Assembly: GCA_947458415.1 (NCBI GenBank)
Contig: CANGZG010000024.1
Span: 1-20,073, forward strand
DNA: 20,073 bases
DNA from: Comamonadaceae bacterium
Lineage (GTDB): Bacteria; Pseudomonadota; Gammaproteobacteria; Burkholderiales; Burkholderiaceae_C
Reading direction: 5' to 3'
Each line of letters opens with the position of its first letter. Position 1 is the first letter of the stretch. Under the pieces are notes generated by a model. That model searched no databases, was not told the origin of the DNA, and saw nothing but the letters and a program-made list of their open reading frames with translations. Of the stretch, positions 8,361-15,400 are shown one piece after another. The position numbers and the translations under genes are program-made.

Positions 8361-9115
8361 ACAGCTTTTTCCAACTTTTCTTTGCCTGGGGCTTGTTGCT
8401 GGTCTTCATCTTGGTGCTCTACATCATTGACAAAGTCAATGTGATCTACCAAAGCTATGCCAAGCCTGACCTGCCGCAAACCTACAACGATGGTTTGTTT
8501 GGCGAGCTGTCGGGCAAAAGTTTGTGGGACGCCATGAGTGGCATTCCGGTGCCCGGTGTTGACGCCAAATTTGTCGGCACGCTCAAACCGCATTACGAAC
8601 CCGTGCTGCGCCAGCACATCGAACAAGTGTTCATGGAAGGCTACAAGCACGGCAAGGCTGGCACGGCAGGTGTGCCGACCAACAACCGCATGATTCCCAC
8701 GCCGCGTGGTTCGCTCGAGTCGTGGTTGCCCATGCACCACTTGGCCAGCATTTACCAAGCGGGGGTGGACTTTGCCAAAGGCAATCCTGACGATGTGTTG
8801 CGCATTCAGCAATCGCTGGACCAAGTCACCGCGATGATTTATGCCCGCATTGGGGTGGGCTTGAATGAAGCGTATTCAGCCACGTTGTTGATTCACCCAG
8901 AAGGTGAGGAGAACGAAGAGTTGCCTCCTGCGGAAGAAGCTTTTGTGGCGCCTCAGGCACCCACAGAGCCCGCCTTGACCCACGAGCCCACCGTGTTGCA
9001 ACCCGATTTGTCCACCCTGCCAACAGCCCAGCCGGCTGAAGCGGTGGTCGTGCCCGCCGTGGTCACGCCTGTTTCTTCTGAGCAAGCAGAAGAAGCCAAA
9101 CCCATTCCCGCTTGA
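8357..9115 (+). CDS. Unrecognised membrane-anchored protein between fliA and fliS
   Basis: I do not recognise this 252-residue protein. It has one hydrophobic segment at about residues 5-25 (FQLFFAWGLLLVFILVLYII). No positive charge precedes it and lysines follow it, so by the positive-inside rule the rest is more likely cytoplasmic. A soluble region of about 150 residues follows, with the local motifs FMEGYKHGKAGT, TPRGSLESWLPMHHL and LNEAYSATLLIHPEG. From about residue 183 the tail is Pro/Ala/Glu-rich and low in complexity. The ATG overlaps the fliA stop (ATGA) and has a strong AGGAGG ribosome site, so it is translated together with sigma28. Context implies a flagellar, chemotaxis or FliA-related role, but the sequence itself does not show a function. 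Confidence 0.85.
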   Translation: MNSFFQLFFAWGLLLVFILVLYIIDKVNVIYQSYAKPDLPQTYNDGLFGELSGKSLWDAMSGIPVPGVDAKFVGTLKPHYEPVLRQHIEQVFMEGYKHGKAGTAGVPTNNRMIPTPRGSLESWLPMHHLASIYQAGVDFAKGNPDDVLRIQQSLDQVTAMIYARIGVGLNEAYSATLLIHPEGEENEELPPAEEAFVAPQAPTEPALTHEPTVLQPDLSTLPTAQPAEAVVVPAVVTPVSSEQAEEAKPIPA

Positions 9116-9142
9116 GAGCCGCATGCAATTTCACAAAAACTC

Positions 9143-9169
9143 TCAAGTTAGGCCCCATGGCTCCGAATC
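9143..9169 (+). promoter_or_regulatory. Sigma28 (FliA) promoter for fliS
   Basis: The -35 element TCAAGTTA and the -10 element TCCGAATC are separated by exactly 11 bases, compared with TAAAGTTT-N11-GCCGATAA. Matches are 6 of 8 and the CCGA core. The predicted start is near 9176, 31 bases before fliS. FliS is a late gene in most species, which fits. Confidence 0.65.
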
Positions 9170-9206
9170 ATTCATTGTCAAAGATTGATTAACTGGAGCC
9201 AATGCA

Positions 9207-9629
9207 ATGAGAGCCAATCACCGAGCCATCGAATCCTACGGACAAGTCAAGGTCAGTACCGGCGTGTCCAAGGCCAGCAGTGTTGAACTGATTCAAATGC
9301 TGTTTGACGGTCTGATTGAAAGCATGTCTGCCGCCAAAGGCCACATCCAGCACAACAACATCGCTGAGAAATCCAAAGCGATTGCCCGCGCCAGCCGCAT
9401 CGTGCTGGGCCTGCAAGGTGCATTGGACTTCGAAAAAGGCGGCGAATTGGCCAAGAATTTGGATGAACTTTATAACTATGTGACACGCCGTTTGTTACAC
9501 GTTAATGCTCGAAATGATTTGCAAGCCTTGGAAGAAATCTATGGCTTGATGCTTGAAATTCGCAGTGCATGGGAGTCCGTGCCTGAGTTGATCCCACGTT
9601 CGCAGCAAGCGAGCATGGCAGTGAATTGA
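9207..9629 (+). CDS. fliS: FliS, flagellin export chaperone
   Basis: FliS binds the C-terminus of newly made flagellin in the cytoplasm and delivers it to FlhA. The 140-residue product has the all-helical FliS pattern: a conserved Tyr near the start (ESYGQVKVSTGVSKASS), the LIQMLFDGLIESMSAAKGHI helix, and the LYNYVTRRLLHVNARNDLQALEEI region with the family Tyr. Length is normal. The ATG at 9207 has GGAG upstream. It normally sits next to fliC and fliD, but here it lies between orf252 and motA, with its own sigma28 promoter. Flagellin genes are not in this window. Confidence 0.94.
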   Translation: MRANHRAIESYGQVKVSTGVSKASSVELIQMLFDGLIESMSAAKGHIQHNNIAEKSKAIARASRIVLGLQGALDFEKGGELAKNLDELYNYVTRRLLHVNARNDLQALEEIYGLMLEIRSAWESVPELIPRSQQASMAVN

Positions 9630-9694
9630 AAACACGATGCATCGCGTTGGGTACTGTTTTTGGGGTACTCTCAGGGCATCGGATCTGAAGCAAT

Positions 9695-9710
9695 GGGGTC
9701 GTTTGGCCCC
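9695..9710 (+). terminator. Candidate hairpin terminator after fliS
   Basis: GGGGTC and GGCCCC form a 6-base stem (one G-U pair) around a GTTT loop, followed by GTTTGCTTT. The U-tract is broken, so termination may be partial, and motA may be read from fliS. No clear promoter is seen in the 107 bases before motA. Confidence 0.45.
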
Positions 9711-9736
9711 GTTTGCTTTAACAGTGGAGTAAGAAC

Positions 9737-10597
9737 ATGGCAGCAGTAGGTCTGGTCGTATTGATGATCGCAGTGTTTGGCGTCTTTGTGGCGCACGGTG
9801 GCGATTTGACGCCGGTGATCAAGGCTGCGCCTTGGGAATTCGCGCAAATCTTCGGCGCGGCACTCGCCGCGGCCATGATTGGCAACAGCAAAGCAGGCGT
9901 CGGTGCAGGCTTCAGCGCCGTGGGCAAAGTGTTCAAAGGTCCCAAGTACCACAAGGAAGATTACCTCTCGGTGATCTTGGTGGTGTCGAAGATATTGAAA
10001 ACGCTCAAAGCCGAAGGCGCGGTGGCTTTGGAGCCGCACATCGAGAACCCTGAGTCCAGCGCGATCTTTGCCGAGTACCCGCCTATTCTTCAAGACCATG
10101 CGTTGCTTGACATGATTTGCGACACCATCCGTTTGATGGTGGTGTCCTCTGGCAACTTGAGCCCGTATGCCGTGGAAGATGTGATGACCGCATCCATCAA
10201 GAACCACCACCACCACGAAATGATGAACCAAGCCTTCTGGGCCGGCATGGAAGGCGCGTTGCCTGCGCTGGGCATTGTGGCTTGCGTGTTGGGTGTGGTG
10301 AAAACCATGGGCGCGATTGACCAACCGCCGCCTGTGCTGGGTGCCTTGATTGGTTCAGCGCTGGTGGGTACGTTCATGGGCGTGTTGTTGGCTTACGGTG
10401 TGGCGGGTCCTTTTGCCATTCGCATTGGCCAAGTGATTGAAGAAGACACCGAAATTTTGAAATGCGTGCAACAACTCATTGTGGCCAACTTGCACGGTCA
10501 CCCCATGCCGTTGGTCATTGAGGCCGCCAGGTCGGTGATCAACCACCATAACAAGCCCTCGTTTGGCGAAATTTTTGACGGCATGCGAGGCAAATAA
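9737..10597 (+). CDS. motA: MotA, flagellar stator proton-channel subunit
   Basis: MotA forms the pentameric stator ring that pushes on FliG. The 286-residue product aligns by eye with the E. coli type along its length. Four membrane segments are seen: about residues 2-20, 31-50, 173-192 and 200-224. The two functional prolines are present (GALPALGIVACVLGV and YGVAGPFA), and the large cytoplasmic loop contains the charged helix before HIENPESSAIFAEYP. A His-rich stretch (NHHHHEMMNQ) lies just before the third segment where E. coli has a different loop. The gene is followed by motB after 2 bases. The similarity to E. coli MotA rather than to PomA or MotC suggests a proton-driven motor (inference). 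Confidence 0.95.
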   Translation: MAAVGLVVLMIAVFGVFVAHGGDLTPVIKAAPWEFAQIFGAALAAAMIGNSKAGVGAGFSAVGKVFKGPKYHKEDYLSVILVVSKILKTLKAEGAVALEPHIENPESSAIFAEYPPILQDHALLDMICDTIRLMVVSSGNLSPYAVEDVMTASIKNHHHHEMMNQAFWAGMEGALPALGIVACVLGVVKTMGAIDQPPPVLGALIGSALVGTFMGVLLAYGVAGPFAIRIGQVIEEDTEILKCVQQLIVANLHGHPMPLVIEAARSVINHHNKPSFGEIFDGMRGK

Positions 10598-10599
10598 AG

Positions 10600-11643
10600 A
10601 TGGCCGACGAGCAAGCTCAACCGGTGGCGGAGGTCGATCCCGACGCACCGCCGACGGACACGCCTCCCGAAGCGCCGGCTGCGGCACCGGAGGCGTCAGA
10701 AGCGCTGGCGCCCGTCATCATCATCAAAAAAATGCCCGACGGGCACGGCGGCGCCCACGGTGGTGCTTGGAAGATTGCGCTGGCCGACATGATGACCGCC
10801 ATGATGGCGTTCTTCTTGTTGATGTGGTTGTTGGGTGCGTCCAATGCCGACCAACGCAAAAGCATTGCCGACTATTTCAAACCCACCTCACACAGCTTGA
10901 CCCCGGTGGGACAGCTGGCTGGCTCTAATGGTGTGTTGGGTGGTCGCTCGATCATCGACCCGGATGCGTTTCCTTACGCGATGCGCCAAACCGGTTTGCT
11001 CGAACGACTGACCCCCAGGTCTGAGGGCGGCCCCAATCCTGAGACCGACCCCGGCCCTGAAAACGAAAACGAAGCCAAAGACCCGAGCTCGGGCAAGAGC
11101 GAAGGGGGCAATGACCCTGACAAGCTGACCCAGGCGCAGAAAAAGGAAATTGCCGAGCAGCAGGACAAGGAAAACTTCGAGAAGCTTGAAAAAGACATCA
11201 AAGAGAAACTTGCCGAGAACAAAAAATTCGAGCAGATCAAAGACCAGGTGTCCATCTCTCGCGACAAAGAAGGTTTGCGCATTGAAATCATCGACAAGGC
11301 CGATTTCGCCATGTTCCCAAGCGGTGGCGTTGGCATGCAAGGCAAGGCGGCTGCGTTGATCAGTGAAGTGGCCGCATCATTGGCTGACATGCCCAACAAA
11401 GTCGCCATCCGTGGCCACACCGATGCGGTGCCTTTCCAAAACCCAGATGGCAAAAACAACTGGACTTTGTCCGCGGAACGCGCAGAGGTCACGCGACAGC
11501 TGTTGCAGAAAAAAGGCATCAAGGAAGACCGCTTCACCCGCATCGAAGGTGTGGCTGACACCGATCCTTTCAATCCCAACGACAAGTTCGATCCGCGCAA
11601 CCGCCGCATGAGCATCACGGTGCTCAACCAGGATCCGAAATAA
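10600..11643 (+). CDS. motB: MotB, stator peptidoglycan-anchoring subunit
   Basis: MotB supplies the proton-carrying aspartate and anchors the stator to peptidoglycan. The 347-residue product has one membrane segment at about residues 59-79 with the essential Asp at residue 63 in ALADMMTAMMAFFLLMWLLG (D32 in E. coli). A charged linker with Lys/Glu-rich coiled-coil-like sequence runs from about 150 to 215. The C-terminal OmpA-like domain has IRGHTDAVPF and DPRNRRMSITVL. Compared with E. coli, the N-terminus before VIIIKK is extended by about 31 residues rich in Asp, Glu, Pro and Ala. The start codon is 2 bases after motA and there is no strong ribosome site, so coupling is likely. Confidence 0.96.
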   Translation: MADEQAQPVAEVDPDAPPTDTPPEAPAAAPEASEALAPVIIIKKMPDGHGGAHGGAWKIALADMMTAMMAFFLLMWLLGASNADQRKSIADYFKPTSHSLTPVGQLAGSNGVLGGRSIIDPDAFPYAMRQTGLLERLTPRSEGGPNPETDPGPENENEAKDPSSGKSEGGNDPDKLTQAQKKEIAEQQDKENFEKLEKDIKEKLAENKKFEQIKDQVSISRDKEGLRIEIIDKADFAMFPSGGVGMQGKAAALISEVAASLADMPNKVAIRGHTDAVPFQNPDGKNNWTLSAERAEVTRQLLQKKGIKEDRFTRIEGVADTDPFNPNDKFDPRNRRMSITVLNQDPK

Positions 11644-11656
11644 GTTTGATCAATCA

Positions 11657-11679
11657 GGGGCAGCGCCAGCGTTGACCCC
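11657..11679 (+). terminator. Candidate hairpin terminator between convergent motB and fleQ-like gene
   Basis: GGGGCAGCG and CGTTGACCCC form a stem of nine pairs (one G-U, one bulged A) around a CCAG loop, followed by GTTTC. The U-tract is short. Its place between two genes that converge favours a terminator, possibly for the plus strand only. Confidence 0.4.
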
Positions 11680-11702
11680 GTTTCACTGGGCCATCCAAAC
11701 AG

Positions 11703-12872
11703 TCAGGCCGTGCGCAGTTCGTATTTGTTGATTTTTTCAATCAACGTGGTGCGCTGCAAGTTGAGCAATTTCGCGGTTCGCGACACATTGCCTTGCGAGC
11801 GTTCCAGCGCCTGCTCGATGATGTTGCGCTCAATTTCAGCCAAGCGGTCTTTCAGCGACAAGCCCTCGGGCGGCAAATGCGGCATGCCTTGTGCCAGCAT
11901 GATGATGCTTTCAATTTCGTTGTCTTGGGGTTCGGGTTGGTCCACCATGTCGTGTGTGGATCCAGCCGCTTGCATTTCTGCCAACACCTCGGGCGGCATG
12001 TTCATTTCTTGCATGGCTGCGGGGCCACTGCGCGCCAACAACTCGGCTTGGATCGGCACCAAGGCTTTGGGCAACAGGTTGGAGGGAATGGCACGCAAGT
12101 CCAATTCCTGTCCCGCGTACAGCGTGCTGAAGCGGTCGATCAAATTGCACAACTCACGCACATTGCCCGGCCAGGGATAGTCCACCAAGGCTTGCAAAAA
12201 TTCACTGGAAAAACGCACCGCTTGCGTGTGCCCGAGTTTGTAATGCGTGGCATAAAAACGCAGCAGCTCGGGAATGTCTTCCTTGCGTTCGCGCAAGGGC
12301 GGCGTGACCACGGGCAATACATTAAGCCGATAGTACAAATCTTCGCGGAAGCGGCCTGCTTGTATTTCTGCTTCGAGGTCGCGGTGTGTGGCGGCAATGA
12401 CACGAACATCGATGGAAACTTGGCGGGTGGCACCGACCGGGTCGATCAAGCGCTCTTGCAACACGCGCAGCAACTTGACCTGCATGTCCAGCGACATGTC
12501 ACCGATTTCATCCAAAAAGATGGTGCCGCCATGGGCCAATTCAAAGCGCCCGATGCGGTCAGCCACCGCACCCGTGAACGATCCTTTGCGGTGACCAAAG
12601 AGTTCACTTTCGAGTAATTCTTTGGGAATGGCTGAACAGTTAATGGGTACAAAAGCACCACCAACGCGGTCGGATTGCTCATGCAAAGAACGGGCTAACA
12701 GCTCTTTGCCCGTACCGCTTTCACCGGTGATCAACACGGTGGCGTTGGAGTTGGCGATGGTGGAAACCAAACGGCGCAAGGCTTGCGCAATGGGGCTGGT
12801 ACCAATGAAAAATGATTGCGACTTCATGCGTTGTCGATTGTCGCTGATGCCATGCTGCTGGCAAGTCGCCAA
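11703..12872 (-). CDS. FleQ/FlrA-type sigma54-dependent flagellar activator without N-terminal domain
   Basis: This is an AAA+ enhancer-binding protein that would open sigma54 promoters. The 389-residue frame has Walker A GESGTGKE at residues 50-57, the sigma54-contact loop as GSFTGA (97-102, usually GAFTGA), Walker B FLDEIG (119-124) and the FREDLYYRLNVLP region. A long linker follows, then a C-terminal Fis-type helix-turn-helix ending RTTLIEKINKYEL, which resembles the FleQ/FlrA end (RTTLVEKMRKYG). A normal FleQ is about 490 residues; the N-terminal FleQ or receiver domain is absent, and an in-frame TGA lies a few codons upstream. The first possible start is TTG at 12872 with GAAGG 10 bases upstream; ATG at 12827 is the alternative. 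It is the likely master regulator for the sigma54 sites in this window. Confidence 0.88.
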   Translation of the reverse strand: MATCQQHGISDNRQRMKSQSFFIGTSPIAQALRRLVSTIANSNATVLITGESGTGKELLARSLHEQSDRVGGAFVPINCSAIPKELLESELFGHRKGSFTGAVADRIGRFELAHGGTIFLDEIGDMSLDMQVKLLRVLQERLIDPVGATRQVSIDVRVIAATHRDLEAEIQAGRFREDLYYRLNVLPVVTPPLRERKEDIPELLRFYATHYKLGHTQAVRFSSEFLQALVDYPWPGNVRELCNLIDRFSTLYAGQELDLRAIPSNLLPKALVPIQAELLARSGPAAMQEMNMPPEVLAEMQAAGSTHDMVDQPEPQDNEIESIIMLAQGMPHLPPEGLSLKDRLAEIERNIIEQALERSQGNVSRTAKLLNLQRTTLIEKINKYELRTA

Positions 12873-12902
12873 AAGTATTCGGCCTTCAAAGGATTTGTTT
12901 TT

Positions 12903-12929
12903 TAAAGAAGATCACCAAGCGGTCGATTC
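12903..12929 (+). promoter_or_regulatory. Sigma28 (FliA) promoter for the flgP operon
   Basis: The -35 element TAAAGAAG (TAAAG exact) and the -10 element GTCGATTC are exactly 11 bases apart, compared with TAAAGTTT-N11-GCCGATAA. The predicted start is near 12936, about 69 bases before the flgP ATG. It lies upstream of the divergent activator gene. Confidence 0.75.
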
Positions 12930-13004
12930 CTAGCCTGTACCCCATGAATCAATGGTGCCTGGATGAGCCGGTCACCGATTGCTTCACACAGAGAGGAAAT
13001 CACC

Positions 13005-13547
13005 ATGTTTTACCGTTTGACCTTGACCTTGGTTGCAATGGCTTCATTGACAGCTTGCGAATCGATTCGGCCTTACGCGTCAGCACCCGCGCCTGTGGTG
13101 ACCGTGGCCACGCCCGCACCTGCGGCCGCACCCAAAACCATGCAAGCCGCTGCTGAGCCTTCGCCTGCATCGATGATCACACCGATGCTCGAGCGCAAGG
13201 AAACCATGGTGGCCACCGGTTATGCGGTGATCAGCATTCAAAACCACAAGAACCCTGCACAGCAACGCTTGCTCGCCATTCGCGCCTCCAAGCTCGATGC
13301 CTACCGCGCCTTGACCGAGCAGGTGTATGGCCAACAGTTGGACGCAACCACGACCGTGGCTGACATGACCGTGTTGAACGACACGTTTCGCACACGTGTC
13401 GAAGGTGTGATTTACGGTGCCACGCTGGTGAGCATCACACCCGTGGGTGACGACACCTACGAAACCACCTTGTCACTGGACCGCAATGCAGTGCAAGACT
13501 TGCGCATGCTGTATTTGACGCAAGTGGCTTCACGCACGAACCGTTGA
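13005..13547 (+). CDS. flgP: FlgP-like outer-membrane lipoprotein
   Basis: FlgP is an outer-membrane lipoprotein that forms disks or rings around the flagellar basal body in Vibrio and Campylobacter. The 180-residue product starts at ATG 13005 after a strong AGAGGA site; an upstream in-frame start at 12963 would put 14 residues before the signal peptide and is unlikely. The signal sequence ends in the lipobox LTAC with Cys18 and Glu at +2, suiting outer-membrane sorting. An Ala/Pro-rich spacer leads to the LPP20-type domain (about 65-170), with GYAVISIQNHKNPAQQRLLAIRAS-type sequence and TRVEGVIYGA. It is first in a five-gene sigma28-driven run. FlgP naming rests on domain pattern and context. 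Confidence 0.85.
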   Translation: MFYRLTLTLVAMASLTACESIRPYASAPAPVVTVATPAPAAAPKTMQAAAEPSPASMITPMLERKETMVATGYAVISIQNHKNPAQQRLLAIRASKLDAYRALTEQVYGQQLDATTTVADMTVLNDTFRTRVEGVIYGATLVSITPVGDDTYETTLSLDRNAVQDLRMLYLTQVASRTNR

Positions 13548-13569
13548 TTCAACGCCAAAGAAAACGGTG

Positions 13570-14625
13570 ATGGCCATGCGTTCATTCATGCGATGTCTGG
13601 GTTGGGTGTGCTGGGGTTTGGCCATGCCTGCCTTGGCCAACCCATTGAGCCCGGAGGAGCGTTTGGACGCGATCCGTCAAGCATTGGTCAAGCGCGCCAT
13701 GGAGGGCCCCACAGAGGTCCGCGCGAGTGCCTTCATTGATGGCAACGGTGTGCTCAGAGAAGCCAGCAGTTTCGTCACTGGCATGGAAGTGCGTGGCGTG
13801 CGTGTGATGGCTTATGGCCGTGACATGGACCAGCAAGCCGCAGCCAACATCGTGTCCGAGAGCAGCAAGCCGATTTCCCCCAATGGCTGCAAACCATCGA
13901 AGTCGCCGGTCTGGCACCAAATGACCTGGGAGTCGGTGAGTGTGCCCATGCCCGTTGCCTACCAGTACGAAGCGCAGCAAATTGAATTTCAGTGGAAAAA
14001 AATGGCCTGGGTGGCGGGTCAACAATCGGGCGTGTGGCGGTTGAATGAACGCAAATACGTGAGCGACACCTACGAACGTTTGTTGGTCGGTCAAGGTGAA
14101 CAACATGTGCCTTGGGTGCTCAAGGTCAGTGTCACGCCAGCCCGTGACAGCTCATCGGTCACTCACACCTTCGACATGCGCTGGGAACTGGTGTCGCGCT
14201 TGCAAGGCATGACCTTGTACCAAGCAGAACAAAAAATCAGCATCACGCAACCCGCATTGGTGTCTGCCACCAGCCGCCCGTTAGAGGCCGAGGTGCTGAC
14301 ACAAATTCAATCTGCATTGCATACCATGTCGCAAGGCATGGACCGGGTGCTGTCATGCCGCGTGCCGCAGTTTGAGGTGTTGAAAATCCGCCAAGACAGC
14401 GTGCGCATTGCCGGTGGCAGCGGCAGCGGCTTGAAAGTGGGCGCCAGCGTGGTGTTGACCGACAAAGACCAGTTGCCCTCCAGAGCCTTAGAACCCAAAG
14501 CGTTTGACAGCTTGGCCATGGGCGAGGTGGTGTCCGTCAGTGAATTCGCAGCCGAAGTGAAACTGAAAACTTCGGCCAAAATAAACAACCCGTCCCAATG
14601 GATGGCTGTCCCTTACATGCCTTGA
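13570..14625 (+). CDS. FlgT-like periplasmic flagellar protein
   Basis: The product is about 351 residues with a signal peptide (MRSFMRCLGWVCWGLAMPALA, cleavage before NP). Three features recall FlgT, the Vibrio H-ring protein: an N-terminal helix of the ERLDAIRQALVKRAMEG type, a middle beta-rich part with a family-like region near residue 150-215, and a C-terminal domain with GLKVGASVVLTDKDQ followed by GEVVSVSEFAAEVKL, like the SH3-like end of FlgT. Length also fits. Position directly after flgP (22 bases) supports the call. GTG 13567, ATG 13570 and ATG 13576 are all possible starts; none has a strong ribosome site. Two cysteines (about 107 and 263) are left in the mature protein. I name the similarity, not proven orthology. 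Confidence 0.7.
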   Translation: MAMRSFMRCLGWVCWGLAMPALANPLSPEERLDAIRQALVKRAMEGPTEVRASAFIDGNGVLREASSFVTGMEVRGVRVMAYGRDMDQQAAANIVSESSKPISPNGCKPSKSPVWHQMTWESVSVPMPVAYQYEAQQIEFQWKKMAWVAGQQSGVWRLNERKYVSDTYERLLVGQGEQHVPWVLKVSVTPARDSSSVTHTFDMRWELVSRLQGMTLYQAEQKISITQPALVSATSRPLEAEVLTQIQSALHTMSQGMDRVLSCRVPQFEVLKIRQDSVRIAGGSGSGLKVGASVVLTDKDQLPSRALEPKAFDSLAMGEVVSVSEFAAEVKLKTSAKINNPSQWMAVPYMP

Positions 14626-14644
14626 ATGGATCCAGGAGTTTTTC

Positions 14645-15361
14645 ATGTTGTTGTCTAAACGCTCGCAGTTCATGGCTTTGATCTTGGTCGCCATCCATGG
14701 ATGGGCGACAGCCAATGAATCCAACAAGCAACCCCCGTTGGAATTGCCCAAGGCTTTGCTCGATGGCGAACCTGTGGCGGCGGTTGAAAAAGCCAAACCC
14801 GATGCGGTCAAAAAAGGCGCTCCCCAGTCCGAGGCCGTGAGCAGCCGCGAGGTCAAGTCAGTGACTTTGCCGCCAGCCAAATCGGACGCCCCGCAGGCAG
14901 CGGCGGCACCCAAAGCAGCCCCTAAAGCCGCGGCCCCCAAGCGTGACCTCGGTGGCTTGCCAGAAATGGCCAACTACACCACGCAAAAAGGCGACACGGC
15001 TGACAAAATTTTGCAAAAGTTTTACCCCGCCTCGCCGTTGCGCCCAGAAGTGTTGAAAGAGGCCTTGGTGCAAAACAACCCCAAAGCGTTTCCCAAAGGC
15101 ACGGCCAAATCTTTGGTCATTGGCTCGAACGTGTCCTTGCCTGATCCGTTGGAATTGAGCAGAAAACTGTTGCTGCCCGTCGTGGCAGCTGCGGCTGTCA
15201 AAAGCGAGCCCATGGTGACTGCCGCGCCGACAGCAGTCAATGCGGCCCCTGTGGGTACCCCTGCCAACCCCGTGGGTGGCGGCGGTGCAGCCTCCCACAG
15301 CGCGGGCCACAATATGGCTTTGCAACAAGACCCCAAACGCCATTGGGTGCGTTACCCCTGA
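14645..15361 (+). CDS. Periplasmic LysM/FimV-like protein in the flgP operon
   Basis: I do not recognise this 238-residue protein as a named flagellar gene. It has a signal peptide (MLLSKRSQFMALILVAIHGW, probable cleavage at ATA-NES), a long Ala/Pro/Lys-rich spacer to about residue 105, and a LysM-like or FimV N-domain-like fold at about 108-168: YTTQKGDTADKILQKFYP, then EALVQNNPKAF and SNVSLPDP, the usual order in FimV-type LysM units. The C-terminus is Ala/Pro/Gly-rich. The likely role is to hold peptidoglycan in the periplasm near the flagellar base. The ATG has CAGGAG upstream and follows the FlgT-like gene by 19 bases. Confidence 0.8.
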   Translation: MLLSKRSQFMALILVAIHGWATANESNKQPPLELPKALLDGEPVAAVEKAKPDAVKKGAPQSEAVSSREVKSVTLPPAKSDAPQAAAAPKAAPKAAAPKRDLGGLPEMANYTTQKGDTADKILQKFYPASPLRPEVLKEALVQNNPKAFPKGTAKSLVIGSNVSLPDPLELSRKLLLPVVAAAAVKSEPMVTAAPTAVNAAPVGTPANPVGGGGAASHSAGHNMALQQDPKRHWVRYP

Positions 15362-15367
15362 CACCCC

Positions 15368-15383
15368 GCCGACACTGGTCGGC
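15368..15383 (+). other. Intercistronic hairpin
   Basis: GCCGAC and GTCGGC form a perfect 6-base stem around ACTG in the 39-base gap before the second fliK-like gene. No U-run follows, so it is not a normal terminator; it could affect mRNA stability or start-site access. Confidence 0.4.
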
Positions 15384-15400
15384 ATGCAAGGACATGCACT

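Noticed and set aside
9630..9736. Search for a sigma28 or sigma54 promoter before motA
   Set aside because: No element pair with proper spacing was found; only the hairpin is reported.
11646..11653. TTGATCAA palindrome after motB
   Set aside because: It lies between convergent genes with no promoter nearby; most likely chance.
12972..12983. Sigma54-like site GGTCACCGATTGC before flgP
   Set aside because: GG to GC spacing is one base too short, which sigma54 rarely tolerates; the sigma28 site at 12903-12929 is far better.
12963..13004. Upstream ATG for flgP
   Set aside because: It would place 14 polar residues before the lipoprotein signal; the strong AGAGGA site serves ATG 13005.
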